Below, one piece after another: positions 25,140 through 34,287 of a stretch of DNA of 64,000 nucleotides (position 1 is the stretch's first letter; the number at the start of each line of letters is the position of its first letter). Source of the stretch: Saprospiraceae bacterium (GTDB taxonomy: Bacteria > Bacteroidota > Bacteroidia > Chitinophagales > Saprospiraceae). The DNA is taken from NCBI GenBank assembly GCA_019187225.1, contig JABAQQ010000033.1:125875-189874 (forward strand), written 5' to 3'. The position numbers were made by a program, and so were the translations under genes. Under the pieces are notes generated by a model. It was given only the letters and a program-made list of their open reading frames with translations. It was not told the DNA's origin and did no database searches.

Positions 25140-27209
25140 ATGGGACATCTTTTACCCGTTTTCCTGTTATTGCTTTTTGCCCAAAACCTCCTTTCCCAAA
25201 ACAACGAATTCGACATCTTTTACGACCAGACCAATTCGCGGTGCCATTTCCAGCAAGCCGATACGCTGTGGGTGGGCTGCGAAGGCAGTTTGGTGAAAAG
25301 GCTCGCTCCCACCGGCGAAGTCATCGGCGTGTGGGACGGCAACAACAGTCCTTTACAACACGGCATTTCTGACGTATGGGTGGATGCGCAAAACCGCATC
25401 TGGCTGGCGCTGGGCGACTACGGCGCGGCGCTCAAGGACGGCGATGCGTGGACGATGTGGACGACCGCCGAAGTGACGGGCAACACCGGCGATGCGCACA
25501 TTTACAGCATCGGCGCCGACGAGAACGGCAAAATCTGGGCGTACGAATGGGACGACCGGCTCATCTATTGGTACGAAAACGGCGCCTGGCAATCCTCGGG
25601 CTTTTCCTCTACACAAGCAGGGTACAACGTCCGGTTTCTCAGCGACCCGCAGGGACAACTGTGGTGGCTCAACGACGCCGGCGTTCACCGTTTCCAAAAC
25701 GGGATGTGGCAGCATTACCAGGCGCCCAACACCGGTTTCTGCGGCGCCCAGTTCCGCCACGACGGCCGACTGATCGTCTCTACGCAGGACGGACGTTTGC
25801 TCCGCTTTCAACCCAACGGAAGTTTCAGCCTGATGGCCGTTTTTCAGGGCAGTTTCCTGGATTGTTCGAGTATCGCCCTCGATACTACCGGTAAAGTGTA
25901 CGTCGCTTCCGGCACTACGGTCAGGATATTTACCGGTTCGGGCTGGGAGACTTATTACAACGATTATTTTACTTACAACGACGACACGCCCCGCCAAATA
26001 TCGGCAGACAACTACGGCAACGTCTGGATGTCGCGCTACAACTACGGCATACTGCAAAAGTTTTCCAACGGCGAGTTTACAAATCTGACAGCAGGCATCG
26101 TCGGCGGCAACGACGTGTGCAGCGATGAAAGCGGCGAAAATATATGGTTCAACACGTTGTATTTTATTTCCCGGCTGCACGTGCCGACGATGACGTCTGC
26201 GCAGTACGACCCCGGCGTTGATCTGCTATACGATTTCGCGCCTGCCGGTCCCGGCGGAAAAATGTGGCTGTGCACATCCGAAGGATTGTACCATTTCGAC
26301 GGCGATGCCTGGCAAGCCGTGCCTGATCCTGCGCCCGGCGCCGAACAACATCTGTACAGCATTGCGGTAGGCGCTGCCGGCGAAGTGTTGGGGATCAATA
26401 GCCAACTGATCAAAATATACCGCCCGGCGACCAACACCTGGGAGCATTACCCGATGGGCCAAAACGGCGTACCCGACGGGATCAACTGGTCGCCGTTCCG
26501 CGAGCCGAACGGGCGGTTGTGGTTTCCCGGCTGGCAAGGCATCAGCAGCTATTATCTCGGCGAATGGACCTGGCTCACCCCTGCCAACAGCGGGATGCCT
26601 TATTCCGAATGGTACAGGGTGGCTGTGACGCCCGACGGCCGTTTGTGGGCCACGCGGGAAGACGTCCTGTATAGTTACGACGGCGTCACCTGGACGCCGG
26701 AAATCGAAATTCCGTGCTATTTCAACTGGAATCAATGGTTTTCCGACCTGTTCGTGGACAGCAGGGGATGGCTGTGGGTAACGAAGGGTTGCGGCAACGT
26801 GAGTGTTTTCGACGGCACTGCCTGGCAGCATTTCACACCCGCCAATTCCAACCTGCCCGGCTTCGGTTTCAGGAATATTGCCGAGGATCTTGCCAAAGAC
26901 ATCTGGATAGGCGCCGACCCTGCCGTGCGCTACCGCGTTGGAAGCGTGGGGTCGAACGAAGGCTCGCTTTCGTTGCCCGAAACGATCCATCTTTCCCCCA
27001 ATCCTGCCACCGGCGACGTGCAGGTGCAATTGCCCGGCAGCTCCGGTACGCTGGAAGTATCGGATGCGAAGGGCCGGGTGTTGCGGCGTCTTTCCATCGA
27101 AAGCAACACCGCCCTGATTTCCCGCGAAGGGCTTCCCACCGGCATTTATTTCGTCCGTTTTACCCAAACGAACGGGCGGATTTTTACACAAAAACTCTTC
27201 TTTTTCTAA
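25140..27209 (+). CDS. two-component-regulator-type propeller protein with T9SS type A tail
   Basis: 689 residues with signal peptide (LLPVFLLLLFAQNLLSQ). About a dozen propeller-like repeats of the form ISDVWVDAQNRIWLAL, SIGADENGKIWAYEWD and DLFVDSRGWLWVTKG resemble the extracellular Reg_prop propellers of hybrid two-component sensors, but there is no kinase. A type A sorting tail (HLSPNPATGDVQV to IFTQKLFFF) predicts T9SS export. It precedes the next propeller gene by 13 nt, so the two form an operon. Confidence 0.85.
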   Translation: MGHLLPVFLLLLFAQNLLSQNNEFDIFYDQTNSRCHFQQADTLWVGCEGSLVKRLAPTGEVIGVWDGNNSPLQHGISDVWVDAQNRIWLALGDYGAALKDGDAWTMWTTAEVTGNTGDAHIYSIGADENGKIWAYEWDDRLIYWYENGAWQSSGFSSTQAGYNVRFLSDPQGQLWWLNDAGVHRFQNGMWQHYQAPNTGFCGAQFRHDGRLIVSTQDGRLLRFQPNGSFSLMAVFQGSFLDCSSIALDTTGKVYVASGTTVRIFTGSGWETYYNDYFTYNDDTPRQISADNYGNVWMSRYNYGILQKFSNGEFTNLTAGIVGGNDVCSDESGENIWFNTLYFISRLHVPTMTSAQYDPGVDLLYDFAPAGPGGKMWLCTSEGLYHFDGDAWQAVPDPAPGAEQHLYSIAVGAAGEVLGINSQLIKIYRPATNTWEHYPMGQNGVPDGINWSPFREPNGRLWFPGWQGISSYYLGEWTWLTPANSGMPYSEWYRVAVTPDGRLWATREDVLYSYDGVTWTPEIEIPCYFNWNQWFSDLFVDSRGWLWVTKGCGNVSVFDGTAWQHFTPANSNLPGFGFRNIAEDLAKDIWIGADPAVRYRVGSVGSNEGSLSLPETIHLSPNPATGDVQVQLPGSSGTLEVSDAKGRVLRRLSIESNTALISREGLPTGIYFVRFTQTNGRIFTQKLFFF

Positions 27210-27222
27210 CATTCTTTTACCC

Positions 27223-30200
27223 ATGTGCAAAACGATCTTTACCCGCCTTGCCTTCCTGGCATTCGCGCTGGCCGCATCCCTGCCGCTTGCCGCGCAACAA
27301 ATTCAATTGGAAAAACTGCCTTTCTTCACGAACGGTTTCGTGTTCAAAGGCAATGAACTCTGGCAGGCTACCGCCGCCAGCCTGCTGCGACGCGACGCGG
27401 CAAGCGGCGAAATTTTGAAAAAATACGAATTGCTCTCCGGCGCCGACGGCTACGAGGGCATCGCGCTCGACGCCGCCGGAAATTTATGGCTCACCCTCGG
27501 ACGCGGCGGTGTGGCGCGTTTCGACGGCGCCGACAACTGGCAGGTGTGGAATTGGCAAAATACGCCCGCTTTGCCGGAGGGTTTTTCCTTCAGCGGTATC
27601 GGCGCCAACCTCGCCGCCGGCGAGATATGGGTGAGCGGCTGGAACAGCGACTTCAGCGTCAACACTTTTTTCTGGTTCAATGGCGCCACCTGGCAGGAGG
27701 AAACGGGATTGGCCGGACATTACCTCCGCAAATTTCTGAACGGCCCGCAGGGAGAGTTCTTCCTCTGCGCCAGCGACACGCTTTTGCTGCGCGAAAACGG
27801 CGCCTGGATGAGCATCCCCGAACCGGACGAAGGGCTGTACAATTATGTGGAAAACCCGGTATTCGACAGCGAAGGCAAACTCTGGGTCACCTCCCTTCAT
27901 ACAAAATTCTACCGCTACGACGACCTCAACCAGACACCCCAACTGATCACACAAAACAATCAGGAAGTGCTCGATATGTTGTTCGACGGCAACGGCAACC
28001 TGCTGACCGCCACTTTTGAGGGAGGTATGGGGCGTTGGGACGGTTCTTCCTGGGAATTCCTGCCCTCCGTCGCCGGAACGGATTTGAAAACATACATGCA
28101 CGATTTGGAACTGGCCCCCAACGGGAAACTGTGGATCGCCCAATCCGTCTCGGCGTATACGAGCATGCTGACTTTGTGGGACAATGGCGCCCCGGTCAAG
28201 AATTTTTACGCCGGCATTACCGAAGCGATCATGATGGAACATGACGGCGCCGGCAACATGTGGTTTGGCGGCTACGGCCCCGTACTGACGCGGCAAAACC
28301 TGTCCGACGGCTCGCTGAACCACTTCGAGTTGTTCGATTATGAGGACGAGTTTTGGATTGGCAGTGCCAAATTGATTACCGGCCCGGGGGACGATATCTG
28401 GCTGATCACCTCCGAAGGCAACGTGTTGCAATTCGACGGTGCGGAGTGGAAACTTTTCGATTCGCCCAATATTCCCGAAACCATGCTCGACATGGCCGTG
28501 GACGGAAACGGCGTTTTGTATTTTATCGGGTATTCTCCTCCGTCTTTTGAAAACGAACTAACTATCTACGACCCCGCCGGCGACTCCTGGAGCACCGTTG
28601 ATTTTTCGATCTTCGGTTCGTGGTCGCCGTATATCTCCGAACTTGAAGTGGACGAGTCGAACAACCTGTGGTTCAGCACCGACCAGGGCTTGGGCAAACG
28701 CAGCAGCGACGGTTCGCTGGAAATATTCCCCACGCCCAACAGCAACCAATGGTCGTTCAACCAGATGAAGGTGCGAACCGGCCCCGGTGGAAAAGTTTAT
28801 ATAATAGAAGAAGATCAGTTCAATTCCGCCGGTCTGTACGAATTTGACATCGCCAGCAGCGAATGGACCGGTATCTCCTGGCCGGTTTCCGGTTTTCCTC
28901 AATGGCTTGACTTGTATTACCTCAGGTGGCTGGCAGATCCGCAGGGCCGCATCTGGGTGGCTTATTCGCCCAACGGTTTTGGCGCCTACCAATACTGGTA
29001 TTGGGAAGCGGGCATCTGGAACGCGGTCACGGACTCTTTGCCCGGCTCTTTTTACAACCTGGCATACGACGGCAACGGCACGGTGCATTTCGGATTTTAC
29101 GAGCATATCGGCCGTTTCAAACCTTCCGGGCGCATCGAAGGGCTGCTCCGGCGCGATGGCGACGAAAACTGCACCGTAAGCGCCGCCGACACGCCGCTGC
29201 CGGGTTTTCTGCTCATGGCGACCAACGGCAACCAGCAATACCTCGGCCTGAGCCGCCCCGACGGTCAATACCGGATCTACAGCGGCGCGAGCGAGGTGAC
29301 GGTGAACGCCGTTCCGCCCAACGATCTCTGGGAATCCTGCACGCCCGGAGGTGTGGCGGTCACCGTGAACGAGGACACGCCCGTCCAACTCGACCTGATG
29401 CTGCGGCCCCTGGCGGATTGTCCCGCGCTGTCGGTGGATCTGTCCACACCGTTTTTGCGCCGCTGTTTCAACAACATCTATACGGCCAGGATATGCAACA
29501 ATGGCACGGCGACCGCCGAAGACGCCTATGTGGACATCAGTTTGCCTGCTGAAATGGGGATCAGCGGCGCGGGCCTGTCCTTTACCGAGATTGCCCCCCA
29601 AACATACCGTTTTCAACTCGGCGATCTTGCCGTGGGCGACTGCAAGGTATTTCCCGTCACCCTTCACGTGAGTTGCGAAAATACTGCGCTGGGGCAGACA
29701 CTCTGCGTGACGGCGGCGGTATTCCCCGATACCATCTGCGCGCCGCCTGCTGCCTGGAACGGCGCCACGGTGCTGCTCGACGCCGCCTGCGACGGCGATT
29801 CGGTGCGTTTTTCACTGAAAAATACCGGTACGGCGGCAACTTCTGCGGGGCTGCCATACCGTCTGCTGCGCAACCTGACCACCGAAACGAGCGGCAATTT
29901 CAGCCTCCAACCCGGCCAGACCCGCACCTTCAGCGCGCCGGCTACCGGCGACACCTGGCGGCTCATGGCCGCCCAGGAACCGGGGCATCCTTTCCTGCCG
30001 GACATTCCGTCGCTCGCGGTGGAAGGCTGCACAACAGGAGGAGGAATGTTTGAAACCGGACACGTCACGGCTTTTGCCAACTCTTCCGGTTCGGCCTTCA
30101 CCGAACGCGAATGCCAGGAACTCATCGGTTCCTTCGATCCCAACGACAAGGCGGCCTCGCCCAAAGGTGCAGGCGAAAACACGCATTTCATTCCGCCCGG

Positions 30201-30843
30201 CACCGTGCTCGACTACACCATCCGCTTCCAGAACACCGGTACGGACACGGCTTTTACGGTCATCGTACGCGACACGCTCGACCGTCTGCTCGACCTGTCC
30301 ACCTTCGAGCCCGGCGCGAGCAGCCACCCCTACCGCCTCGACATTGCGGGCGATGCGCTGGCGTTCGTGTTTGAGAACATCCTTTTGCCCGACAGCAACA
30401 TCAACCTCGAAGCGTCGCAGGGATACGTCAGTTTCCGCATCCGCCCGCGCGCCGACATTCCGCTGGGCAGCGTGGTGACCAACGACGCTGCCATTTATTT
30501 CGACTTCAACGAGCCGGTGCTGACCAATACCGTGTGGCACGTGGTACACAACGATTTCTGGCAAACGGTCTCGACGCAACAGCCGGATTACACGGCAAGG
30601 CCGCAACTCCTGGTATTCCCCAATCCGGCGCAAAATAGGTTTTGGGTAAAAACGCCTGCTGAAACAGGCATCCTTGAAATGTACGATCTGCAAGGGCGCC
30701 TGCTGCAACAGATCCGGGTTAACGGCGATGCGCCCGTTCCGGTGGAATGCGGCGATCATCCCGCCGGACTGTATACGCTGCGTTTTATCAGCAGCGGGAA
30801 AGCGGAAGTGACGGGTGGGAAAGTGTTGTTGCGGCGGGAGTAA
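27223..30843 (+). CDS. large propeller / DUF7619-like / T9SS type A surface protein
   Basis: 1206 residues with signal peptide (FALAASLPLAAQ). The N-terminal ~630 residues hold propeller repeats (GIALDAAGNLWLTLGRGGVA, LELAPNGKLWIAQS, MAVDGNGVLYFIGY). A short carboxypeptidase-regulatory-like segment (GLLRRDGDENCTV) follows, then DUF11-like and DUF7619-like beta domains (SFDPNDKAASPKG, LDYTIRFQNTGTDTAF, NDAAIYFDFNEPVLTN), then the sorting tail LLVFPNPAQNRF to GGKVLLRRE. It is probably a large fibrous surface protein co-transcribed with the preceding propeller gene. Confidence 0.85.
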   Translation: MCKTIFTRLAFLAFALAASLPLAAQQIQLEKLPFFTNGFVFKGNELWQATAASLLRRDAASGEILKKYELLSGADGYEGIALDAAGNLWLTLGRGGVARFDGADNWQVWNWQNTPALPEGFSFSGIGANLAAGEIWVSGWNSDFSVNTFFWFNGATWQEETGLAGHYLRKFLNGPQGEFFLCASDTLLLRENGAWMSIPEPDEGLYNYVENPVFDSEGKLWVTSLHTKFYRYDDLNQTPQLITQNNQEVLDMLFDGNGNLLTATFEGGMGRWDGSSWEFLPSVAGTDLKTYMHDLELAPNGKLWIAQSVSAYTSMLTLWDNGAPVKNFYAGITEAIMMEHDGAGNMWFGGYGPVLTRQNLSDGSLNHFELFDYEDEFWIGSAKLITGPGDDIWLITSEGNVLQFDGAEWKLFDSPNIPETMLDMAVDGNGVLYFIGYSPPSFENELTIYDPAGDSWSTVDFSIFGSWSPYISELEVDESNNLWFSTDQGLGKRSSDGSLEIFPTPNSNQWSFNQMKVRTGPGGKVYIIEEDQFNSAGLYEFDIASSEWTGISWPVSGFPQWLDLYYLRWLADPQGRIWVAYSPNGFGAYQYWYWEAGIWNAVTDSLPGSFYNLAYDGNGTVHFGFYEHIGRFKPSGRIEGLLRRDGDENCTVSAADTPLPGFLLMATNGNQQYLGLSRPDGQYRIYSGASEVTVNAVPPNDLWESCTPGGVAVTVNEDTPVQLDLMLRPLADCPALSVDLSTPFLRRCFNNIYTARICNNGTATAEDAYVDISLPAEMGISGAGLSFTEIAPQTYRFQLGDLAVGDCKVFPVTLHVSCENTALGQTLCVTAAVFPDTICAPPAAWNGATVLLDAACDGDSVRFSLKNTGTAATSAGLPYRLLRNLTTETSGNFSLQPGQTRTFSAPATGDTWRLMAAQEPGHPFLPDIPSLAVEGCTTGGGMFETGHVTAFANSSGSAFTERECQELIGSFDPNDKAASPKGAGENTHFIPPGTVLDYTIRFQNTGTDTAFTVIVRDTLDRLLDLSTFEPGASSHPYRLDIAGDALAFVFENILLPDSNINLEASQGYVSFRIRPRADIPLGSVVTNDAAIYFDFNEPVLTNTVWHVVHNDFWQTVSTQQPDYTARPQLLVFPNPAQNRFWVKTPAETGILEMYDLQGRLLQQIRVNGDAPVPVECGDHPAGLYTLRFISSGKAEVTGGKVLLRRE

Positions 30844-30925
30844 ATGACGCAGTTTGCGATCGCGTGGCATCTGAAAGCGGTTTGAATTGCTTGGCAAATG
30901 ATCAGGTTTCCCGACTTTTGCGGGG

Positions 30926-31969
30926 ATGATCTACCAGCTTTTCAAACCGCTCCTTTTTTTACTTCCCCCTGAAACCGCCCACCGCGTCACCGTTTTTTGG
31001 CTCGATCTCGCGGCGGCATTTCTGCCCGGCCGGTGGTTGCTGCGCATGTTATTCTGCCATCCTTCCAAAGAACTGGAACGCAGCGTAATGGGTCTGACTT
31101 TTCCCAACCCCATCGGTCTCGCCGCGGGCTTCGACAAGGACGGCAAACACATCGAAGGGCTGGCCTGCCTCGGCTTCGGCTTTGTCGAAGTCGGCACGGT
31201 GACGCCGCTGCCACAGGACGGCAACCCGCGCCCGCGCCTGTTTCGCCTGCCGAAAGACCGCGCCCTTATCAACCGCATGGGCTTCAACAACGAGGGTCTG
31301 GAAGCGCTGGCGGGCCGTTTGAAAAAACTCCGGCAAAAAGGTGTGCCGGGCGGCCTCATCATCGGCGGCAACATCGGCAAAAACAAGGCTACGCCCAACG
31401 ACCAGGCCGAAAACGACTACCTGAAATGTTTCGAAGCGCTGTTCCCCTGGGTGGATTATTTTGTGGTCAACGTCAGTTCGCCCAACACGCCGGGGCTGCG
31501 CGACTTGCAGGAAAAAGAACCTCTGACCCGCCTTTTGAACCTTTTACAGGAAAAAAACAAGGCGCAGGCGACGCCCAAACCCATCCTGCTGAAAATCGCT
31601 CCCGACCTGACCGGCAGCCAGTTGGACGACATCGCCGGCATCGTTCGCGCGACCGGGCTTTCCGGTGTAATTGCCACCAACACAACGATTTCGAGAAATA
31701 ACCTGAAAACTTCGGAAGCAGAAATCGCGGCCATCGGTGCGGGCGGACTGAGCGGCGCTCCCGTGCGCGAACGCGCCACGGACGTCATCCGTTATTTGCG
31801 GGAAAAGTTGGGGAAAGAGACCGTCATCATCGGCGTGGGCGGCATTGACTCGGCCGCATCGGCGCGGGAAAAGTTGGACGCCGGGGCGGATCTGGTGCAG
31901 GTATACACGGGGTTGGTGTATGAGGGGCCGGGGTTGGTGAAGGGGATATTGAAGAAGTTGGTTGAGTAA
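30926..31969 (+). CDS. pyrD: dihydroorotate dehydrogenase (quinone), class 2
   Basis: A 347-residue enzyme of de novo pyrimidine synthesis, oxidising dihydroorotate to orotate with quinone as acceptor. The N-terminal amphipathic/membrane helix (MIYQLFKPLLFLLPPETAHR) marks class 2. Motifs are NPIGLAAGFDKDGKHIEGL, VGTVTPLPQDGNPRPRLFRL, NRMGFNNEG, the catalytic-serine loop VNVSSPNTPGLRDLQ, TNTTISR and FMN-binding IIGVGGIDSAASAREKLDAG. It is a single gene between T9SS genes and the EPS region. Confidence 0.96.
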   Translation: MIYQLFKPLLFLLPPETAHRVTVFWLDLAAAFLPGRWLLRMLFCHPSKELERSVMGLTFPNPIGLAAGFDKDGKHIEGLACLGFGFVEVGTVTPLPQDGNPRPRLFRLPKDRALINRMGFNNEGLEALAGRLKKLRQKGVPGGLIIGGNIGKNKATPNDQAENDYLKCFEALFPWVDYFVVNVSSPNTPGLRDLQEKEPLTRLLNLLQEKNKAQATPKPILLKIAPDLTGSQLDDIAGIVRATGLSGVIATNTTISRNNLKTSEAEIAAIGAGGLSGAPVRERATDVIRYLREKLGKETVIIGVGGIDSAASAREKLDAGADLVQVYTGLVYEGPGLVKGILKKLVE

Positions 31970-31996
31970 CGGAATGAGACGCTCCCTCTTACCGAC

Positions 31997-33346
31997 TTAT
32001 GCCGCAGGAGACTTTTCGCCGCCTCCTTTTCTTCTCCGGTTTCTTCCGCCCCGGTGGCGTTTTTTGGGACGTTCCTGACCTTCTGTCGCCGGCGTCTTTT
32101 GTTTTTCCCCGCTCCCTGCATTTCTGGATTTGGCTTTGTGCGGTGGTTTCCGCCCTGACCGCTCCCGCTCTTCCACAGCCCCGATATGCGCTGGCACCGC
32201 AATCTTCGGCACCTCGTTGCCGATCAGTTTTTCGATGCGTTTGAGGCGAATGAGATCGGCGTGCGAAACAAGGGTGAGCGCTGCGCCTTTGCGCGCGGCG
32301 CGGGCGGTGCGGCCGATGCGGTGTACGTAGTCCTCGGCGTCGCGCGGCACGTCGTAGTTGATCACCAGGTCAATGCCTTCCACGTCTATGCCCCGGCTGA
32401 GCACGTCGGTGGCGACGATGATGTCTACCTGGCGGTTGCGGAAGGCGAGCATCACTTTTTCGCGCTCTTCCTGTTCGAGGTCGCTGCTGATTTGCCCGAC
32501 GTTCATGCCTTTGGCCCTCAGTTGTTTGTAGAGCGTGCCGACGGCTAATTTGCTCGAACAGAACACCAGAATACGCTGACCTACCTTGTCTTTGAGGATG
32601 TCGGCGATGAGTGCCAGTTTTTGCCGCTCGTGCACTAAGTAAGCCGCCTGCGTGACGCCTTCGGCAGGTTTGGAAAGCGCGATGCTCACCGTGGCGGGGT
32701 TGCGGAGCAGCGTTTTGGCCAGTTTCATCACGCCTTGCGGCATGGTGGCTGAAAACAGCAGGCTTTGGCGGTTGGGGTTCAGCGTTTTGATGATCTTGTT
32801 GAGATCGGGCATAAAACCCATATCGAGCATGCGGTCGGCTTCGTCGAGCACGAGAAAGCGCAGGCGAGAAAAATTCACGTAGCCCAGATTCATGTGTGCA
32901 AGCAGGCGTCCCGGCGTGGCGATGATGATGTCGGTCCCGCCGGTGATGGCCTCTTTGCCCTGGGCGAAGTCCTTGCCGCCGCCGCCGCCGTATATGGCGA
33001 TGGAGGAGATGCCGGCGAAATAGGAATATGCGCCGATGGCCTGGTCAATCTGCATCGCCAGTTCGCGCGTCGGCACGATGATGAGTGCCTGGGTATAGTG
33101 CGACTCGTTGGATTCCAGTATCTTCTGGATGATGGGCAGGACGAACGCTGCCGTTTTACCGGTGCCCGTCTGCGCGATGCCGATGAGGTCTCTGCCTTCC
33201 AGGATCAAAGGGATGGCCTGCTCCTGAATGGGGGTTGCGGTTTTAAAATTGAGGGCTTCGATGCCATCAAGCAAGTCGGGGTAAAAGCCAAATTCGGAAA
33301 AGTCCAAGCAGAGGGTGTTTTTGATAAAGGATAAATTCCGGCGCAA
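31997..33346 (-). CDS. DEAD-box ATP-dependent RNA helicase (RhlE-like)
   Basis: 449 residues. Motifs in order: Q motif TPIQEQAIPLI, I AQTGTGKTAAF, Ia PTRELAMQI, GG, Ib TPGRLLAHM, II VLDEADRMLDMGF, III FSATMP, IV LVFCSSK, V ATDVLSRGID and VI HRIGRTARA. A basic low-complexity tail (KKRHRGGRNRRRKGGG) probably binds RNA; it acts in ribosome assembly or mRNA turnover. The ATG at 33346 gives a ~15-residue extension before DFSEFGF, so a TTG nearer DFSEFGF is an alternative. It lies downstream of the EPS genes but probably has independent function. Confidence 0.93.
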   Translation of the reverse strand: MRRNLSFIKNTLCLDFSEFGFYPDLLDGIEALNFKTATPIQEQAIPLILEGRDLIGIAQTGTGKTAAFVLPIIQKILESNESHYTQALIIVPTRELAMQIDQAIGAYSYFAGISSIAIYGGGGGKDFAQGKEAITGGTDIIIATPGRLLAHMNLGYVNFSRLRFLVLDEADRMLDMGFMPDLNKIIKTLNPNRQSLLFSATMPQGVMKLAKTLLRNPATVSIALSKPAEGVTQAAYLVHERQKLALIADILKDKVGQRILVFCSSKLAVGTLYKQLRAKGMNVGQISSDLEQEEREKVMLAFRNRQVDIIVATDVLSRGIDVEGIDLVINYDVPRDAEDYVHRIGRTARAARKGAALTLVSHADLIRLKRIEKLIGNEVPKIAVPAHIGAVEERERSGRKPPHKAKSRNAGSGEKQKTPATEGQERPKKRHRGGRNRRRKGGGEKSPAA

Positions 33347-33439
33347 AGGTCGTCAATTTTTGGGGAAATTGGGAAGTACCTGAAAGTATGAAGTAATTGA
33401 ATGCCATCGGGTTTACCTGATAGTTTGAAAAATGACTTC

Positions 33440-33484
33440 AATGACCTCCCTGCCTTCGTTAAAACTCCGGCGGGTAAAAATGAC
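33440..33484 (-). repeat. 45-bp inverted repeat, left copy
   Basis: An exact reverse complement of 35806-35850 (core ACCCGCCGGAGTTTTAACGA). Together the two copies bracket the TolC-like and polymerase genes. Flanking TGACTTCAATGACC motifs (about 9-nt GTCATTnnn units) extend the similarity imperfectly. Confidence 0.85.
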
Positions 33485-33504
33485 CACAATAACTTCAAGC
33501 TTCC

Positions 33505-34224
33505 TTATTCATCTTTCGCCGGGTGCTGTACCTGTTCCCATTTGATGCCGATCATTTCTTCCAGGTTGATCTTGGCCAGCATCACGTCCGTCTCGGCTTT
33601 CAGGCGCGCTTCCTGGGCGGCGTAGTAGGCGGCGGAGGCGGTGGTGTACTCTTCGAACGTTTTTTCGTCGGTTTTGTACAACTGCTGAATAACCAGGTAG
33701 TTGGCGTTGACTTCCTGTTCGGCGATGGTCCGGGTTTTGTAGAGTTCTCTGGCGAGTTTGTAGAGGGCGTAGCGTTGCAGCGTTTCGGCGCGGATCTCGA
33801 GTTTGCGTTGGTTCACTTTGTGTTCGGCGATCCGGATGTCGCGTTTGGCAACGGTATTTTTGCCTTTTTGGCTGGCGACATTAAAAAGGTTGATTCCCAC
33901 ACCGAAATTGTAGCGCGGAAAGAAAACATTGCCGTCTTCGCCGGCGCCTTTCAGGTTTCCTTCGTTGATGTTGAACGATGCCTGCACGTCGCGCATCCAT
34001 TCCTTGCGGGTGGTTTTGGCTTCGTCCTGCGCGTTTTTTACTTCGTCCTGCGCAATAGAGCTTTCGGGTTGGTTGAGCCAGGCGAGTTGCACGAGGTATT
34101 CGGAAAAGTCGCGGGCTTTCGTTTCCACCGGGATCACCACGGCGTCGAAATCTGCTTGCTGAGCGCTCAAAAGGCCGGTAAGGCCGAGCGAGATGCTGAG
34201 GGTTAAAATGTGTTTTCTGTACAT
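33505..34224 (-). CDS. TolC-like outer-membrane protein, half length
   Basis: 239 residues with signal peptide (LTLSISLGLTGLLSAQ). The rest is mostly long alpha-helix with the beta segment FFPRYNFGVGINLFN, matching one half of the TolC/OEP duplication. Normal TolC proteins carry two such halves (about 430-480 residues). It is the last gene of the exopolysaccharide operon and might form part of the outer-membrane exit, but no Wza-type export protein is present. The shortness could be genuine or the product of deletion. Confidence 0.6.
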   Translation of the reverse strand: MYRKHILTLSISLGLTGLLSAQQADFDAVVIPVETKARDFSEYLVQLAWLNQPESSIAQDEVKNAQDEAKTTRKEWMRDVQASFNINEGNLKGAGEDGNVFFPRYNFGVGINLFNVASQKGKNTVAKRDIRIAEHKVNQRKLEIRAETLQRYALYKLARELYKTRTIAEQEVNANYLVIQQLYKTDEKTFEEYTTASAAYYAAQEARLKAETDVMLAKINLEEMIGIKWEQVQHPAKDE

Positions 34225-34233
34225 AGTATGATT

Positions 34234-34282
34234 GGATTGCGGATTTCGGATTGCGGATTTCGGATTTCGGATTTCGGATTGT
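34234..34282. repeat. heptamer array (GGATTKC)n
   Basis: Seven consecutive 7-nt units, GGATTGC or GGATTTC (the last GGATTGT), fill most of the 63-bp gap between the TolC-like gene start and the polymerase stop. Confidence 0.9.
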
Positions 34283-34287
34283 ACTTC

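Noticed and set aside
29812-30897. Open frame of 361 codons antisense to the end of the large propeller protein
   Set aside because: No motif; the sense strand has clear DUF7619-like and sorting-domain coding.
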